Assembly (NCBI GenBank): GCA_039566865.1
Contig: CM076951.1
Span: 15,571,484-15,635,483, forward strand
Direction: 5' to 3'
Length of the DNA: 64,000 nucleotides
DNA from: Aurelia coerulea
Lineage: Eukaryota; Cnidaria; Scyphozoa; Semaeostomeae; Ulmaridae
The translations under genes and the position numbers were made by a program. Positions 32,963-43,719 of this stretch are shown in pieces. The first letter of the stretch is position 1. Each line of letters starts with the position of its first letter. The notes below the pieces were generated by a model that ran no database searches, was not told the origin of the DNA, and saw only the letters and a program-made list of their open reading frames with translations.

Positions 32963-34888
32963 TTAAAGTGCCACTGAAGTGTAGTAGTGAAAATTTTGAT
33001 AATGCCATTTTTGTAATGATTACGAATAAACAAGAGCCGCTGAATCGAATGATGTAATTATTTCCTGTATATTGTTTCTATAAGTATCATATTTTAAGCC
33101 CTAAAGTGCCAATTATCAAGTTTCTTTGTGCGAAAAATAATGCGCGGCCAAACAGGAATGTGTGACGTACTTTGATTTATCACTCGCTGTGGCGTGGTAT
33201 GTTTTTAACTGCAGTTCAGCCTGGAAGTCACGCGAAGCTCGACGCGAAGCCTCTGGTAAACTGTTTTAAAAAGCAGAAAATGCCACTTTCTGGTGACTTT
33301 AACAACGCCAGCTGCATGAGATATAATCACGAGCTCGCAGGTTCTCGGGAAAACTCCATAACAAGAGCAGAATCATCGAGAACTTGGTATAAGCATGGTA
33401 TCTACGCAAAAGGGTTATTAGGCCTATTGGCAGCTGAAGCAACAAGACTAACTCGACAAGCCTGTTTTCTGCAGAGAACATTGATTTACATTTTACACTT
33501 GGCTTTTGACGAAATTAGACTGCTAAGACGTCGTAAGATCAACATAGTATCAACGTCTGGAAGCTGAGAGATTGTGCTGTGTTGCTCTGAGGAGCGAAGA
33601 AAAAATCCCGAGTTCATTCCTTCAGGTGGGTGCAAGTTTTGTTGTGCTTGTGTTGCTGCTCTCTGAGATTTGACGGTGTAGCATATCGATGCAGTGATTG
33701 TTTTAAGTTTAGTATCGAGGACCGTTTTGAATTATGATGAATGAAATGGTATTTTCAGATTTGATTTGAATGAAAGCACTGTGGATGCACAGTTAGTAAC
33801 AGGTCGGTCTCCTGACCCCAAATTCTGAGGACCGTTCCTTGCCTTTTGTGGTCCTAGTTTCCAAACCAATACAGAAAGGAAAATGCTCTCAACCTGGTGG
33901 AAACCGGTTTTGTTTACCACTCATATGGTGCCTATTACCTAAATAATAAAAAAGCAAAGCAGATGCAGTTATTTTGCAGGACTGCTGTCCATTGAGTTAT
34001 GATTTTTATTTGATATTTTAGATGAAATGAAAGATCAAGTCAACCAAGATGAAGAGCAGATGCAGAACTCATTTGACATATCTGTTCAATAATCTCTTTG
34101 ATGAAAAATGATCTCAGTGCAAACAGAATTGGGTTTGAAAATGAAGGTGACCTGACGACAGCCTTCACTGCCTCAAGATACTGAAACAGTTACATATATT
34201 TTGACAAAGAGTTAGTTTAACCCTTGTTTATTTATGGAGTATAATGCTGCCTGCCATTGATCTTGTAAGAGTAGGTACCAATAAGAGTAGTAAGAGGAAT
34301 AAAATCTTGAGATCAAACTCTCTTTTCCTGTGCCTTGGATAATGTACTTTCAGTGCAAAATTAAACCACTTATTTTGGAAGAAACTAAGAATTTGAACCA
34401 GTATTGAGTTTCTTAAAATTATCAGATTTCAAGGTTCTACTGTATATAACAATCTCCATGTCTACTACCGATGCCCTTGTGAAAATTTCAAAACAAAGTT
34501 GTTGAAGCCTCTATATTTTAGACATTTACACATGCTTTTTATGAGAAACTGCTTACAAGAAACTCAACTCTAAGATCCTCCAAAATTATGAGACTCCAAT
34601 ACTGGGAACATATAACTTAGGAAACTATCAAGTTTTAATAAAGAACATCCTCGTCATATTTGTACTTTATTTTCACTTGTTTTCTGTCTGATATTACTCA
34701 GGAGGTACTTGAGTAAATGTCTAACACTGGAAAGGCTTCAACAAATGTTGCTTTCAAATATTCACAAAGGCAAAGGCCATAAATACAAAGATTGTTGAAA
34801 CCTTTGAGAAACTTTTAACTCTGAGAACTGCAAATCTGATGATGTTAAGAAACTTTCAGTACTGACTCAGATTCTTTCTTATAAAAGG

Positions 34889-35053
34889 CAGGGATGTAGG
34901 AAGCATCTCAAACTTGGGGGGTGCATGACACTTCAAAGGCATCTTTCTCATAAAGCTAAAGGGGCACTTGCTGAAAATAGAAAGCACACTCTTTTTATTG
35001 CAAAATCTTGGGGGGGGCACATGCCCCCAGTGTCCTCCCTTTCTATGTTTCTG
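34889..35053. mobile_element. 165-bp hAT-type MITE
   Basis: It starts CAGGGATGTAGGAAG and ends with an imperfect inverse (CAGAAACATAGAAAGG on the minus strand). The flanks ATAAAAGG (34881-34888) and ATAAAAGC (35054-35061) match at 7 of 8 positions. The interior has paired G-rich and C-rich blocks like the MITE at 3009. Confidence 0.7.
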
Positions 35054-35733
35054 ATAAAAGCTCAGGCACCTTCCGAGTAATATGCTACAAGTAAAAATGA
35101 AGTAAAATTAAGCTGAGGAGTTTCTTTATTGGAATAAACAGTTTCTTAAGTTAAATTTTCCTAGAACTGGAGTTTCTTAATGTTTTGGCGACCTGAGAGT
35201 TGAGCTTCTTATGGCTGGTTTCTTGTAAAAAATATGTGTAATGTTCACTAAGTTGTATCCAGAGAATTTGACAAACACTTCCTGTGATTTTCTTCAACCT
35301 GTGAGTATGAGAAGCTATGGTGATGGCCCCTAATCTACCAATATTTTTCTTCAGTTTGGCTACACATGCTCAGTAAGAAAGTAACAGAAAATAAGCAGTA
35401 ATGATGTTAAATGGATTATTGCTACCTTCTAACCTACATGCAAGTTTAAAAGAAATACTGAAGTAGGGCAGGACAAAAACACAGTTGCCAGTTTAAATAT
35501 GCCTGATGAAGAGCAAAGACAATTTTGTAAATAAAAATAACCATTCCCTGCTGATATCCCTGATTGGAACTCTTTGGTATAATGTCAATACCAATGTCAG
35601 ATAGAACCACAGTTTGTTTGTTAACTTTCTTAAATACAACTCACATTTTTTGCATATGAGGAAGTACATGTAAAGAACTCAACAACTGCATACAGGGCCT
35701 ATTTTAAAACATTTGGAAACTGGTGTGCACCTA

Positions 35734-36032
35734 TGTTTCATTCAATTCCTGCTCTGGTCATTTCCCTGGGACACCCCTGGGTATTTGCTCATAAAATATT
35801 CCTGGCCCCCATGCGTTTGACTGCAAATTTTCCCCTGCTTCCAGGGGCATTTGGTAATAGTAGTGATTATAGCGTTTGCTTATAAAGTTTTTGGGAGTAT
35901 GCATGTGTTCAGTGCCAAGTCCTGGGCATTTGCCAAAAGACTTGCCCCATCCCCTGAGTCATCTGTACAAGCAATTTTTTGACCCCTGGGCTGCCTGCGG
36001 AGGATGGTCAGGGCAGGAATAGAATGAGACAT
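35734..36032. mobile_element. ~299-bp TA-flanked MITE
   Basis: TGTTTCATTCAATTCCTGC at left pairs with the imperfect inverse of GCAGGAATAGAATGAGACAT at right. TA flanks both ends (35732-35733, 36033-36034). The interior has repeated CCCTGGG-type segments. Arms differ at several positions, so the copy is older. Confidence 0.5.
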
Positions 36033-37625
36033 TAGGTTGAATATCAGACATAATTGAGAAATGTTATTTGGAGTTTGGTTTTCCCAAATCCTTCGAACTA
36101 ACTTTATATTGTAGAGTATACTACCATCCTCACTTGAAACAGATCATACCTTTCATTTTAGCAAAAGGATTTACTGCTATTGTGCAGCTGGGCCCTAAAG
36201 TCTGAGTTAATTTTTTCACTTTTAATATGAAAACATATTTAGGATGATTCCAACCTCATCTCCTTTTAATCTTCTGCAATCTATTATCAACTTTTTATGA
36301 AACCACATAACAAAAGCTGAACTTATTTTTTACTGTGACAAGAAATACCAGGTATTGTGATGTGAGGCCAAGAGACTGTGTTAGACTCAGAATTTTGGGC
36401 TGAGAAAAATATATGCTGCCATGTGTGGAATTCACTGTTTAAGATAAGCCACACTCTTTTCTTGTTATACAATACAATGCAATACAAAATAGCATCAGCG
36501 GCAAAGTTTCAGTTGCTTGTAAAATGTTTTGGTATCCATAAAATTTTGAATTTCCAGCTTGTCCTGCAGGGTTCAAGTTCTAGGCCATTTTGCATGAAAT
36601 ATTCTCATCCAATTGGAGTCAACCATGCTCTAAGCAATGTTTATACCAGATTTGTTGGACCTGAATAACAATAAATAACAAAACATTTAACTCTGAATTG
36701 GCTTACCAACCACAGTCAATAGTGACAAAAAGGCAAAACTTCATGTTTCTACATTGGCTACCTTACAGGCAAACCTTGATTTTCTATTTATTGCAATAAT
36801 AATAGACCGCAAATCCTGGTAACAAAAATCATGTTCAGTTTCATACCATCTTAGGCTCACTTAATTCGCTCCTTTTAGGTTACTGCTGATTTAATAAGTT
36901 TGCAGAAAACTCATATCTGATCCCCTTTGTGTTTCTGGTCAAGACACGTTTGCTCAAGTGGTGGTGAAAAGCCTCGCAATCACAACGAACACCAATTCAA
37001 ATGACCTATCATATCAACACATGAAAGAAAAACGAATAAAGCATTCAAGCACAAATTCTCACCATTTAATTGTAGAAGCACTTCCAGGTGTCCATTAATT
37101 GGAATATCTGATCTCCCAACATGCCGTAATTGATGCTTCCAATCTCGCCATCATCGCCTCTTCCCTGAATTTGATACGGGCAAGAGGGCCTAAATCATCG
37201 TCAATAAACGGCGGCTTTCAAACAGTTTTAAACCGGCTACATCACTCCTCAGCATTTGTTATTTATCATCCCGTGGTCACTTGGTACTACTGATGCGATT
37301 GGAATCCAATTTATCTCCAAAGTCTCAGCAAAACATGCAATAATATTCACTTTTCCTCACGGCACATTGGCAGCCAGGAACCTTCCTTCCAGTCGTTCAC
37401 AGTGGTGTTTTCGTGTGTGATGAATTGAATGGAACGCTTGATAAATCAATCTACGTCACTCGGCCCAGGCCCTTTTCGCAAGACCAAGGGGTAAAAACAC
37501 CCTAAAAAATGGCATTTCCCGGCACCAAAATGAAAAATTATTTACATCAATCGAATCATCGATGATTTTTCCATTAGGGATCGCATTAACATTTTTTTGA
37601 CTAACACACTTCAGTGGCACTTTAA

Positions 37626-38756
37626 GACAGGCTATTGGTACATAGATCTTGTTAAAGATTTTCGTAAAGTGAAAGATGAACTGTCAGTTGATCACACGAA
37701 CAAGGTTATCTTAAGGGGGACTCGTATAGTTATTCCTGAAGAGTTACAGAGTAATATTGTCAAACTCAGTCATGAAGGACACCCAGGAATTGCGAGAACC
37801 AAAGCATTACTAAGAGAACATGTTTGGTTTCCAAACATAGATAAACAAGTCAAACATGAAATAAGTCATTGCATACCTTGTCAAGCAACGACACAAGGTA
37901 ACCCACCAGAACCGTTACAGTCAAGGGAGATGCCGAAGGGACCTTGGCAGACATTACATTTAGACTTTTACGGACCTCTGCCAACCAATGAATATTTGTT
38001 TGGCACGATAGATAGTTATTCACGTTATCCTGAAGTAGACGTTGTGAAGAGTACATCGTCAAGTACAGTGATTCCAAAGTTAGATTCAACATTTGCTCGA
38101 CATGGATTGCCTTATAAAATTGTAACAGATAATGGACCTCAATTTCAAAGCAACGAATTCGGCCGATACATACAGATGTTAGGTATAAAACATGAACCAT
38201 CAAAACCGTTATGGCCTCAGGGGAATTCAGATGTCGAGAGTTTCATGAAACCATTAGGAAAAGCTATCACTATTGCAAAGATAGAGAACAGACCAATGAG
38301 ACAAGAACTCTCCAGATTTCTTTTCAGTTACAGAACAACACCACATTCTACAACAGGCGTGCCTCCATCACAGCTTCTTTTCAACAGGAACATTAGAGGG
38401 AAGCTACCAATGTTAAATAAAGATTCAACGACGAAAAGCAAATAAGTTAACTCCGAAATTTAAAGGCAAAGAAATAATCAAGAATCACGGCTCAAAATGA
38501 AAGCCATACGATAGTTCGCAATGCATCGTTTTTCAAAAGGATTCCTAAAGAAGTTCCAATTGCAGATGATGATGATTTAGAGAAAAAGAGTAAGAGTAAG
38601 AGGGAAGATCAAGAGAACATTGTTTCTAGTCAAATTCAAGAGAACATTGTACCACAAGAAAATCAAGAGAACATTTTGCGCAGATTTACAAGACAGCGTA
38701 CGCAAGTTGAACGTTATGGACAACCAGTTGATTCGTCATTGTTAAGATTTTAAATG
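37626..38756 (+). pseudogene. Gypsy-2 integrase and C-terminal tail
   Basis: The frame restarts after the TTAA element with KTGYWYIDLVKDFRKVKDEL. The HHCC zinc region follows (LSHEGHPGIARTKALLREHV, then CIPCQA). The DDE core has HLDFYGPL, IVTDNGPQF and a degenerate last block PQGNSDVESFMK with the Glu. The frame is open to 38445. After a frameshift, a charged tail runs to LLRF near 38753: a KSKSKRE run, three repeats around QENIV, and RRFTRQRTQVERYGQPVD. The enzyme inserts the cDNA. No chromodomain was recognised. Confidence 0.88.
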
Positions 38757-38806
38757 ATTTAAACTGATTTAGTATAATCATTGTTGTTGTTAAAAAAAGG
38801 GGATGA

Positions 38807-38947
38807 TGTTGTGACGTAGGGACTCTTGGACCCAGACCCCTGATCGTATTGTTTGAATAGAACAATAGTTGTTTACTTCGTGTTGTGTAAAATGGCGAGG
38901 TGTGATGTGTTTTTACTGCTTCGCATTCTGAACGTTCCAACACAATA
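38807..38947 (+). repeat. Gypsy-2 3' LTR
   Basis: This is a 141-bp LTR preceded by the polypurine tract (38791-38806) and followed by the second AGAAT TSD copy (38948-38952). Confidence 0.92.
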
Positions 38948-38952
38948 AGAAT

Positions 38953-40130
38953 AAGTGCTATTATCCCACAGATGCCCCTTTTAAAATGTTCGAACTAGAC
39001 AAAGTACTTAAAAATTTGAAGAAGAAAAAATGTCCTGGCCATGATAAATTAAGCAATGAATTATTTATAGATTCAGGGAAGGAATTTAAAAACTCAATAT
39101 TAAAAATAATAAACCTTGTCTTCAAAAAAGGGCAGACACCAACCAAATGGAAGAAATTAATAATAAAAACATTGTACAGAAAGAAAGGAAACAGAAGACA
39201 ATTAAAAAACTGGAGAGGCATTTTCCTAACTTTGAGCATAAGCAAAATATTTGAAAAATTGATTTTAAATAGAATATCACAAGATATTGAAAAACGTTTT
39301 TCAGAAGCTGCTGCAGGAGGACGTAAAGGTAGATCAACACTTGATCACTTATTTGTTTGGGAGGCAATTAATGACTATTATAAATACATTAAGTGTAATA
39401 TTACGTTTACATTTCTTGATTTAGAGAAGGCATTTGACAAACTTTTTCTAAAGTCATGCTTACTGGACTTATTTGAAAGTGGAATAAATGGTAAATGCTT
39501 GAGGAGCATTTATGAACTTAACAAGAAAGGTTTTATACAAATTGAGACCCCATGTGGGATGACAAAGGAGGTTGAAATTGATGAGAACCTGAAACGAGGA
39601 ACAATATTGGCAGCCCCAATCTGTGCCAATCACATTGACAAAGGCATGCAGCCAATAATAACAAAAAAATTAGGAATATGTTTTGGAACCATGATAATTC
39701 CTCCGTTACTGTATCAGGATGATACATTACTAGCATCAATTTCAATTGAAAAAATGCAAGAAATGCTTAATATTGCAGAAGAATTTCAAAACAAAAACTT
39801 GTTAATCTTTAATTTGGAGAAAAGTGAAATTTTGCACATGCATTTTGATAGAACAAAACATAACAGTACTGAAATAAAATTGAAATTAAATAATGAAATA
39901 ATCAAAGAGGTTGAAACGTATAAGTATTTAGGGGACTTAAAAGATAATAAACATTTGTTAGACAAAACGATTAGCAACAGATGAAACTCTGCAAAAGCAG
40001 TAACTAATGAAATAAAATTCTTAGTAAATCAAATGCCATTTAAGGAGAAAAGTTTGGAGATAAGCATACGACTCATAGAATGCTTATTAATACCAAGAAT
40101 ACTGTACAAGTGTGAAACGTGGTCAAAGTT
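38953..40130 (+). pseudogene. LINE-D reverse transcriptase
   Basis: This continues LINE-D after Gypsy-2: VLKNLKKKKCPGHDKLSNEL, WKKLIIKTLYRKKGN, LKNWRGIFLTLSISKIFEKL, AAAGGRKGRSTLDHL, FTFLDLEKAFDKL with the first Asp, and LLYQDDTLLAS with the Asp pair. The GVPQG-like motif is altered to LKRGTILAAPICANHI. It is open from 38986 to a TGA at 39982-39984, then continues with SLEISIRLIECLLIPRILY. The altered template-grip motif, the stop and later frameshifts indicate an inactive copy. Confidence 0.85.
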
Positions 40131-40772
40131 TAGTCTCCCAATTTCAACACCATACCAAGGCATATTATATGAATATACCAATGGAATATAGAATAAAGGA
40201 AAAAAGGTTTACATATCTGCATAAAATACTAAATATGAAAGAAACAAGACTTGTGAAACAAGTGTACGAAGAACAAAAACGACTGAACTTTGTAGATTGC
40301 TGGTATAATCAAATTATGGAAGATTTAAAAAACCTTAACATTGATCTAACAGAAGAACAAATTTGCAACTTGACAACCAAAGGGTGGAAAAAATTAATAA
40401 ACCAAAAAATAATTACATCCATTGAAAATGAATTGTAAATGCCAATGTTATTGAGTCAAAATAATAAAACAAAAATGAGATTTATGAAAAAAACTTAAAT
40501 TTGGTCTAAAACGGTGTATTAAACACAACGAAGGTGCAAAACTACTAAAACTAAAATTAAACATGACTGAATTAAAGACAAATTACAAAGGAAAACATGA
40601 AAGCGCTTTATGCAGAAGGTGTGGAGAACATGAGGAATATTTAGAGCACCTGTGGGAATGCTCCTATTTCCAAAACAACGATTTACCAAGAATATGTAGC
40701 ATACAGGGAAATAATCCAAAATTACTAAGTAACATAAACAAATGTGTGGAACAATTTTGCTTTCTGAACTAA
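40112..40772 (+). pseudogene. LINE-D C-terminal region with Cys-His motif
   Basis: Two frames (40112-40438, 40563-40772) carry the rest of the protein: YYMNIPMEYRIKEKRFTYLH, then a terminal zinc motif C-x2-C-x8-H-x3-C (ALCRRCGEHEEYLEHLWEC), found in many LINE C-termini. A frameshifted Lys/Asn-rich stretch separates them. The stop at 40770-40772 is likely the natural end; the 3' UTR follows. Confidence 0.7.
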
Positions 40773-40869
40773 AGCAAGACCAGTCAAAAACCCGTGTTAC
40801 TACTCTCACTGCACTTGTGCAAAATAGTTTTAAAGTAGTAATTGCTCCGAAATGGAGAAGAGGTATATA

Positions 40870-41596
40870 CCGGGTGAGTCAGAAAAAACGTGGGGTGTTT
40901 GGCGGACTGTGACGTCGCGTTTAGCCACCCAACTGTTGTAAACTAAATTATTCTGTGCAGCCATAAATCTGACTTAGATCATAAACTTTTCCCCATCAAA
41001 ATCGATCATGTGATTCATTATTTAAAAAAAGATTTTCTTCCTAAAACTTTGTATGGGAGTCTTGCAAACTGAGGAAACCTTTAACCATGCCCCTTCAGGG
41101 TTTTAGCCTTGCCAAAGCTGCAGGTACACGTGGTATTATCTGGGGAGCAAGAAACAGTTCGGAAATAGTGTTTCCTCCCCTGGGATGCCTTGCCACGTCA
41201 TAACTTGTCCTGCAAAGAGAATATGTTTGAGAAACAGTAAAAACGCATGCTTCTTTGTGTTGTAAAGAGCTTTATGTCAACAAGATCAACGCGATGTTTC
41301 ATGACAAAACTATCTCATTCTCCCCTGATAATACCACGTGTACCTGCAGCTTTGGCAAGGGCAAAATGCTGAAGGGGCTCAATCAAAGATTTCATAAGTT
41401 TGCAAAACTCCCATACAACGTCTTACGAAGAAAACATTTTCTTACTAATACATCAAGTGACCGATTTCGATGGGGAAAGGCTTATGATCTAAGTTAGACC
41501 TCTGGCTGCAAGAAAAAATTTAGTTCGCTACGATCGGGTGGCTGAACGCTATGTCGCAATCCGCCAAACACCCCACGTTTTTTCTGACTCACCCGG
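40870..41596. mobile_element. 727-bp palindromic TA-flanked MITE in LINE-D 3' UTR
   Basis: The ends CCGGGTGAGTCAGAAAAAAC and its inverse continue as long inverted repeats, with shared blocks CCCCACGTTTTTTCTGA and TACCACGTGTACCTGCAGC. TA is duplicated at 40868-40869 and 41597-41598. It has no coding capacity. An ATT-repeat LINE tail follows directly. Confidence 0.87.
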
Positions 41597-41649
41597 TATA
41601 TTATATTATTATTATTATTATTATTATTAATGATAAAATCTTAAACAAT

Positions 41650-42419
41650 ACAATCATGATTGTTTTGATTGGCAAAGGAACGCATGGTTAGTTATGGAGA
41701 TTTTTATTCTCCTAGGAGGACAACATGTGCAAACACCTGTAAAATGTCCTTTTTGTTAGGAAGGAGAACCGAAGACATTTTGTTGTTTTTTTCACTCTTT
41801 TGGTGGAAAATCTCTCATGAAAGTGGAAAAATAGCTGATCAAGGCTGTCAATTTTCTAAATCGAATTGAATATATCGGCTAAAGACATTTTTAAATTGTA
41901 TTGCTTTGATATTCAGGGAGCAGTATATATTCCAACGCCTTCCATGTTTGTTGTTCTCACCCAGTACAATATCACGCCTACAAGTTAGCTACAAATATGT
42001 TTAACTAAGTACATTTGCCATATTTCACGTGTTTCATGGATGATGAAAACCCAATGCTGTTATCATAAAAAGGTTTCTTATCATGGTTACATTTTTGTAT
42101 CAAAATAGGTGAATTAATGTTCACGCATACGCAAGTTTTTGGAATTCAATCGCAAATGTATCTAGTTGCTTGGAATTAGCTACCCTGCTCTGGAGTAAAC
42201 TATGCTCTTTGTATCCAGCTTGAAATAAATTCTTTATTGTTCTTATTATCATTATATTACCATTATTACTATATTGTGGCTATTGTAGGAGAACTTGCTC
42301 CTCGCATGTGAAATATGGTAAATAAAATCGCAGTTCTCTCTTACTGCCTATCATCATCAACATTATCGATGATTTGTTGAAATGTGATTTTAGTTGTTTT
42401 TGTTTGTATTACCCTTTAT
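41650..42419. other. Non-coding stretch, nothing recognised
   Basis: This lies between the end of LINE-D and a piggyBac-type MITE. It is AT-rich with no ORF above 66 codons and no repeat structure that I could see. Confidence 0.4.
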
Positions 42420-42423
42420 TTAA

Positions 42424-43342
42424 CCCTATTACTACCGGGCTTTTTCGACCATCGTAGTACCGGGGGGAAAGTGCCCCCCCCCCCCCCCCCCCCCCCTCTG
42501 TAACTTCGCCAATATTGCAGATATGAGAATGAAACTTAGTACAATGTGGTATAGGAACAAAATCTACACAATAGGCTACTTTTTTAATTCTTCAGATTCT
42601 TCATACTCAGATTCATCAAATTCTTCTTTAATCCATGACGTCACAATGGCGTCATAATTGAGGAAAATTGCACTTTTTGCTTACTATTAACAATATTGGC
42701 AATATTTAAGTTCTTAGTTGATAATCTCTTTCATACTGCTACTAGAATGTATCCCAAAGCATCACTGAATAAAAATTGCCAATGAAATGTCAATTTAAGC
42801 TTGTTATTTATATCATATATTCATCATTTATTTGCATCAGTTTGTCATTGTTTCATTTAAACCCTTAATTACCGATGAAAATTCTCTAAAATGCCTTACA
42901 ATTGTTCATAACAATAAATAGAACCATTTTTGACCATTTAAAGTTATCTAATACATTTGTTATTATATATATGACGTCATAAACTTCGATGACGTCATGA
43001 ACGTTAAATTTGCTGACGTCATCCAAAATGGATAAAACTATACACCATCTGAAAGCTCTCATCGAGAGCTTTCGAATGGTGGTATTCTCGATGTTCTACG
43101 ACCATCCGTGTTAAAACTGGACTCGCTTCTTTAATTGTCTGGCTGACCACGTGTTGAAAAGATGTTGGTCACGTGATCAGTATCTACCATTTTGAAAAAA
43201 ATTACAAATTTTAATTAGTCCATGAAATTTGAGGAAAAGTTGCAAAGTTTCAGCTCTTTATCTTTTGAACTGACGACACTACATCAAATAAACTTTGCCG
43301 CGGGCACTTTGTGCCACCCACCCCCCCCCGGTAGTAATAGGG
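42424..43342. mobile_element. 919-bp piggyBac-type MITE
   Basis: There is a perfect 16-bp inverted repeat CCCTATTACTACCGGG at both ends, and TTAA at 42420-42423 and 43343-43346. A CCC start with TTAA is the piggyBac signature. It has no transposase. It carries a C run of about 24 bases near 42473-42496, a 10-bp perfect hairpin (43051-43073) and four TGACGTCA octamers. Confidence 0.88.
42972..43021. promoter_or_regulatory. Cluster of CRE/ATF octamers (TGACGTCA) inside the piggyBac-type MITE
   Basis: Full palindromic TGACGTCA occurs at 42972-42979, 42990-42997 and 43014-43021, with another at 42636-42643. Family knowledge: this is the consensus for CREB/ATF bZIP factors. Binding here is inferred only. 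Confidence 0.45.
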
Positions 43343-43719
43343 TTAAGATTTGAAATCTTGGTTCAGCATAAAAAACCTGTTGATATTCATGACCCCTCTG
43401 GTCGAAACCAGTTTTGCAATTAATTGCATTAAAATTGGTCCGCCCTGAATGCTTATAGAACACACAAGAGAATTCATAACATAGAACCATTGTTCCGGAA
43501 AAGTGAACCATGGGCCAAAAAAATATTCCAAAGTTCTATAAAAGGGGAACTGATCACCAAATACAATCATTCTCCGTCATACATATTCACAAGGGAACAA
43601 TGCAGATGACATATGTGCACATACTTCATCAATGGATTTAAGTCCAAAAATGCTGCTGTTCAAAATTTCCTTTATTCCCTATTGTTCTTAATCATTGTGC
43701 TGGCTAATCATAATGTCTA

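Larger units (their letters stand above)
32967..37621. mobile_element. 4.65-kb TTAA-flanked element without recognised transposase
   Basis: The TIRs are AGTGCCACTGAAGTGT, at 32967 and inverted at the end (37621), with weaker inverted similarity further in (TGACGTA..TTGATTTATCA on both sides). TTAA lies at 32963-32966 and 37622-37625. Removal makes Gypsy-2 pol contiguous (RAAL/KTGYWY). The interior has no transposase motif. The 131-codon ORF at 33172-33567 is unrecognised. It contains a 165-bp hAT MITE and a 299-bp TA-flanked MITE. The TSD fits piggyBac or Kolobok. Confidence 0.85.
29516..38947 (+). mobile_element. Gypsy-2: Ty3/gypsy-type LTR retrotransposon in LINE-D
   Basis: Two 141-bp LTRs (29516-29656, 38807-38947) begin TGTTGTGACG and differ at about 5 positions by eye. 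A perfect 5-bp TSD AGAAT lies at 29511-29515 and 38948-38952. The primer-binding site TGGCGACGATGAG starts at 29658, and the polypurine tract AAAAAAAGGGGATGA ends at 38806. The gene order is gag, zinc knuckles, protease, RT, RNase H, integrase. It is split by a 528-bp MITE (30992-31519) and a 4.65-kb TTAA element (32967-37621). There is no envelope gene. It is clearly related to Gypsy-1 in domain order and RT box (ADDIIV). Confidence 0.93.
26144..41649 (+). mobile_element. LINE-D: zinc-finger LINE split by Gypsy-2 and two MITEs
   Basis: Collinear plus-strand parts are 26190-27555 (coiled coil, CCCH fingers, endonuclease start), 28176-29510 (endonuclease, linker), 38953-40869 (RT, tail) and 41597 onward (ATT-rich tail). 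The repeat ACAATCATGATT at 26132-26143 and 41650-41661 is a likely TSD, placing the insertion right beside Gypsy-1. The protein is unusually Lys/Asn-rich and AT-rich compared with the other LINEs, so it is a different family. Clade was not determined. Confidence 0.78.

Noticed and set aside
33172..33567. 131-codon ORF as a gene
   Set aside because: No recognisable domain or splice signals; it lies inside the anonymous TTAA element and is kept only as a note.
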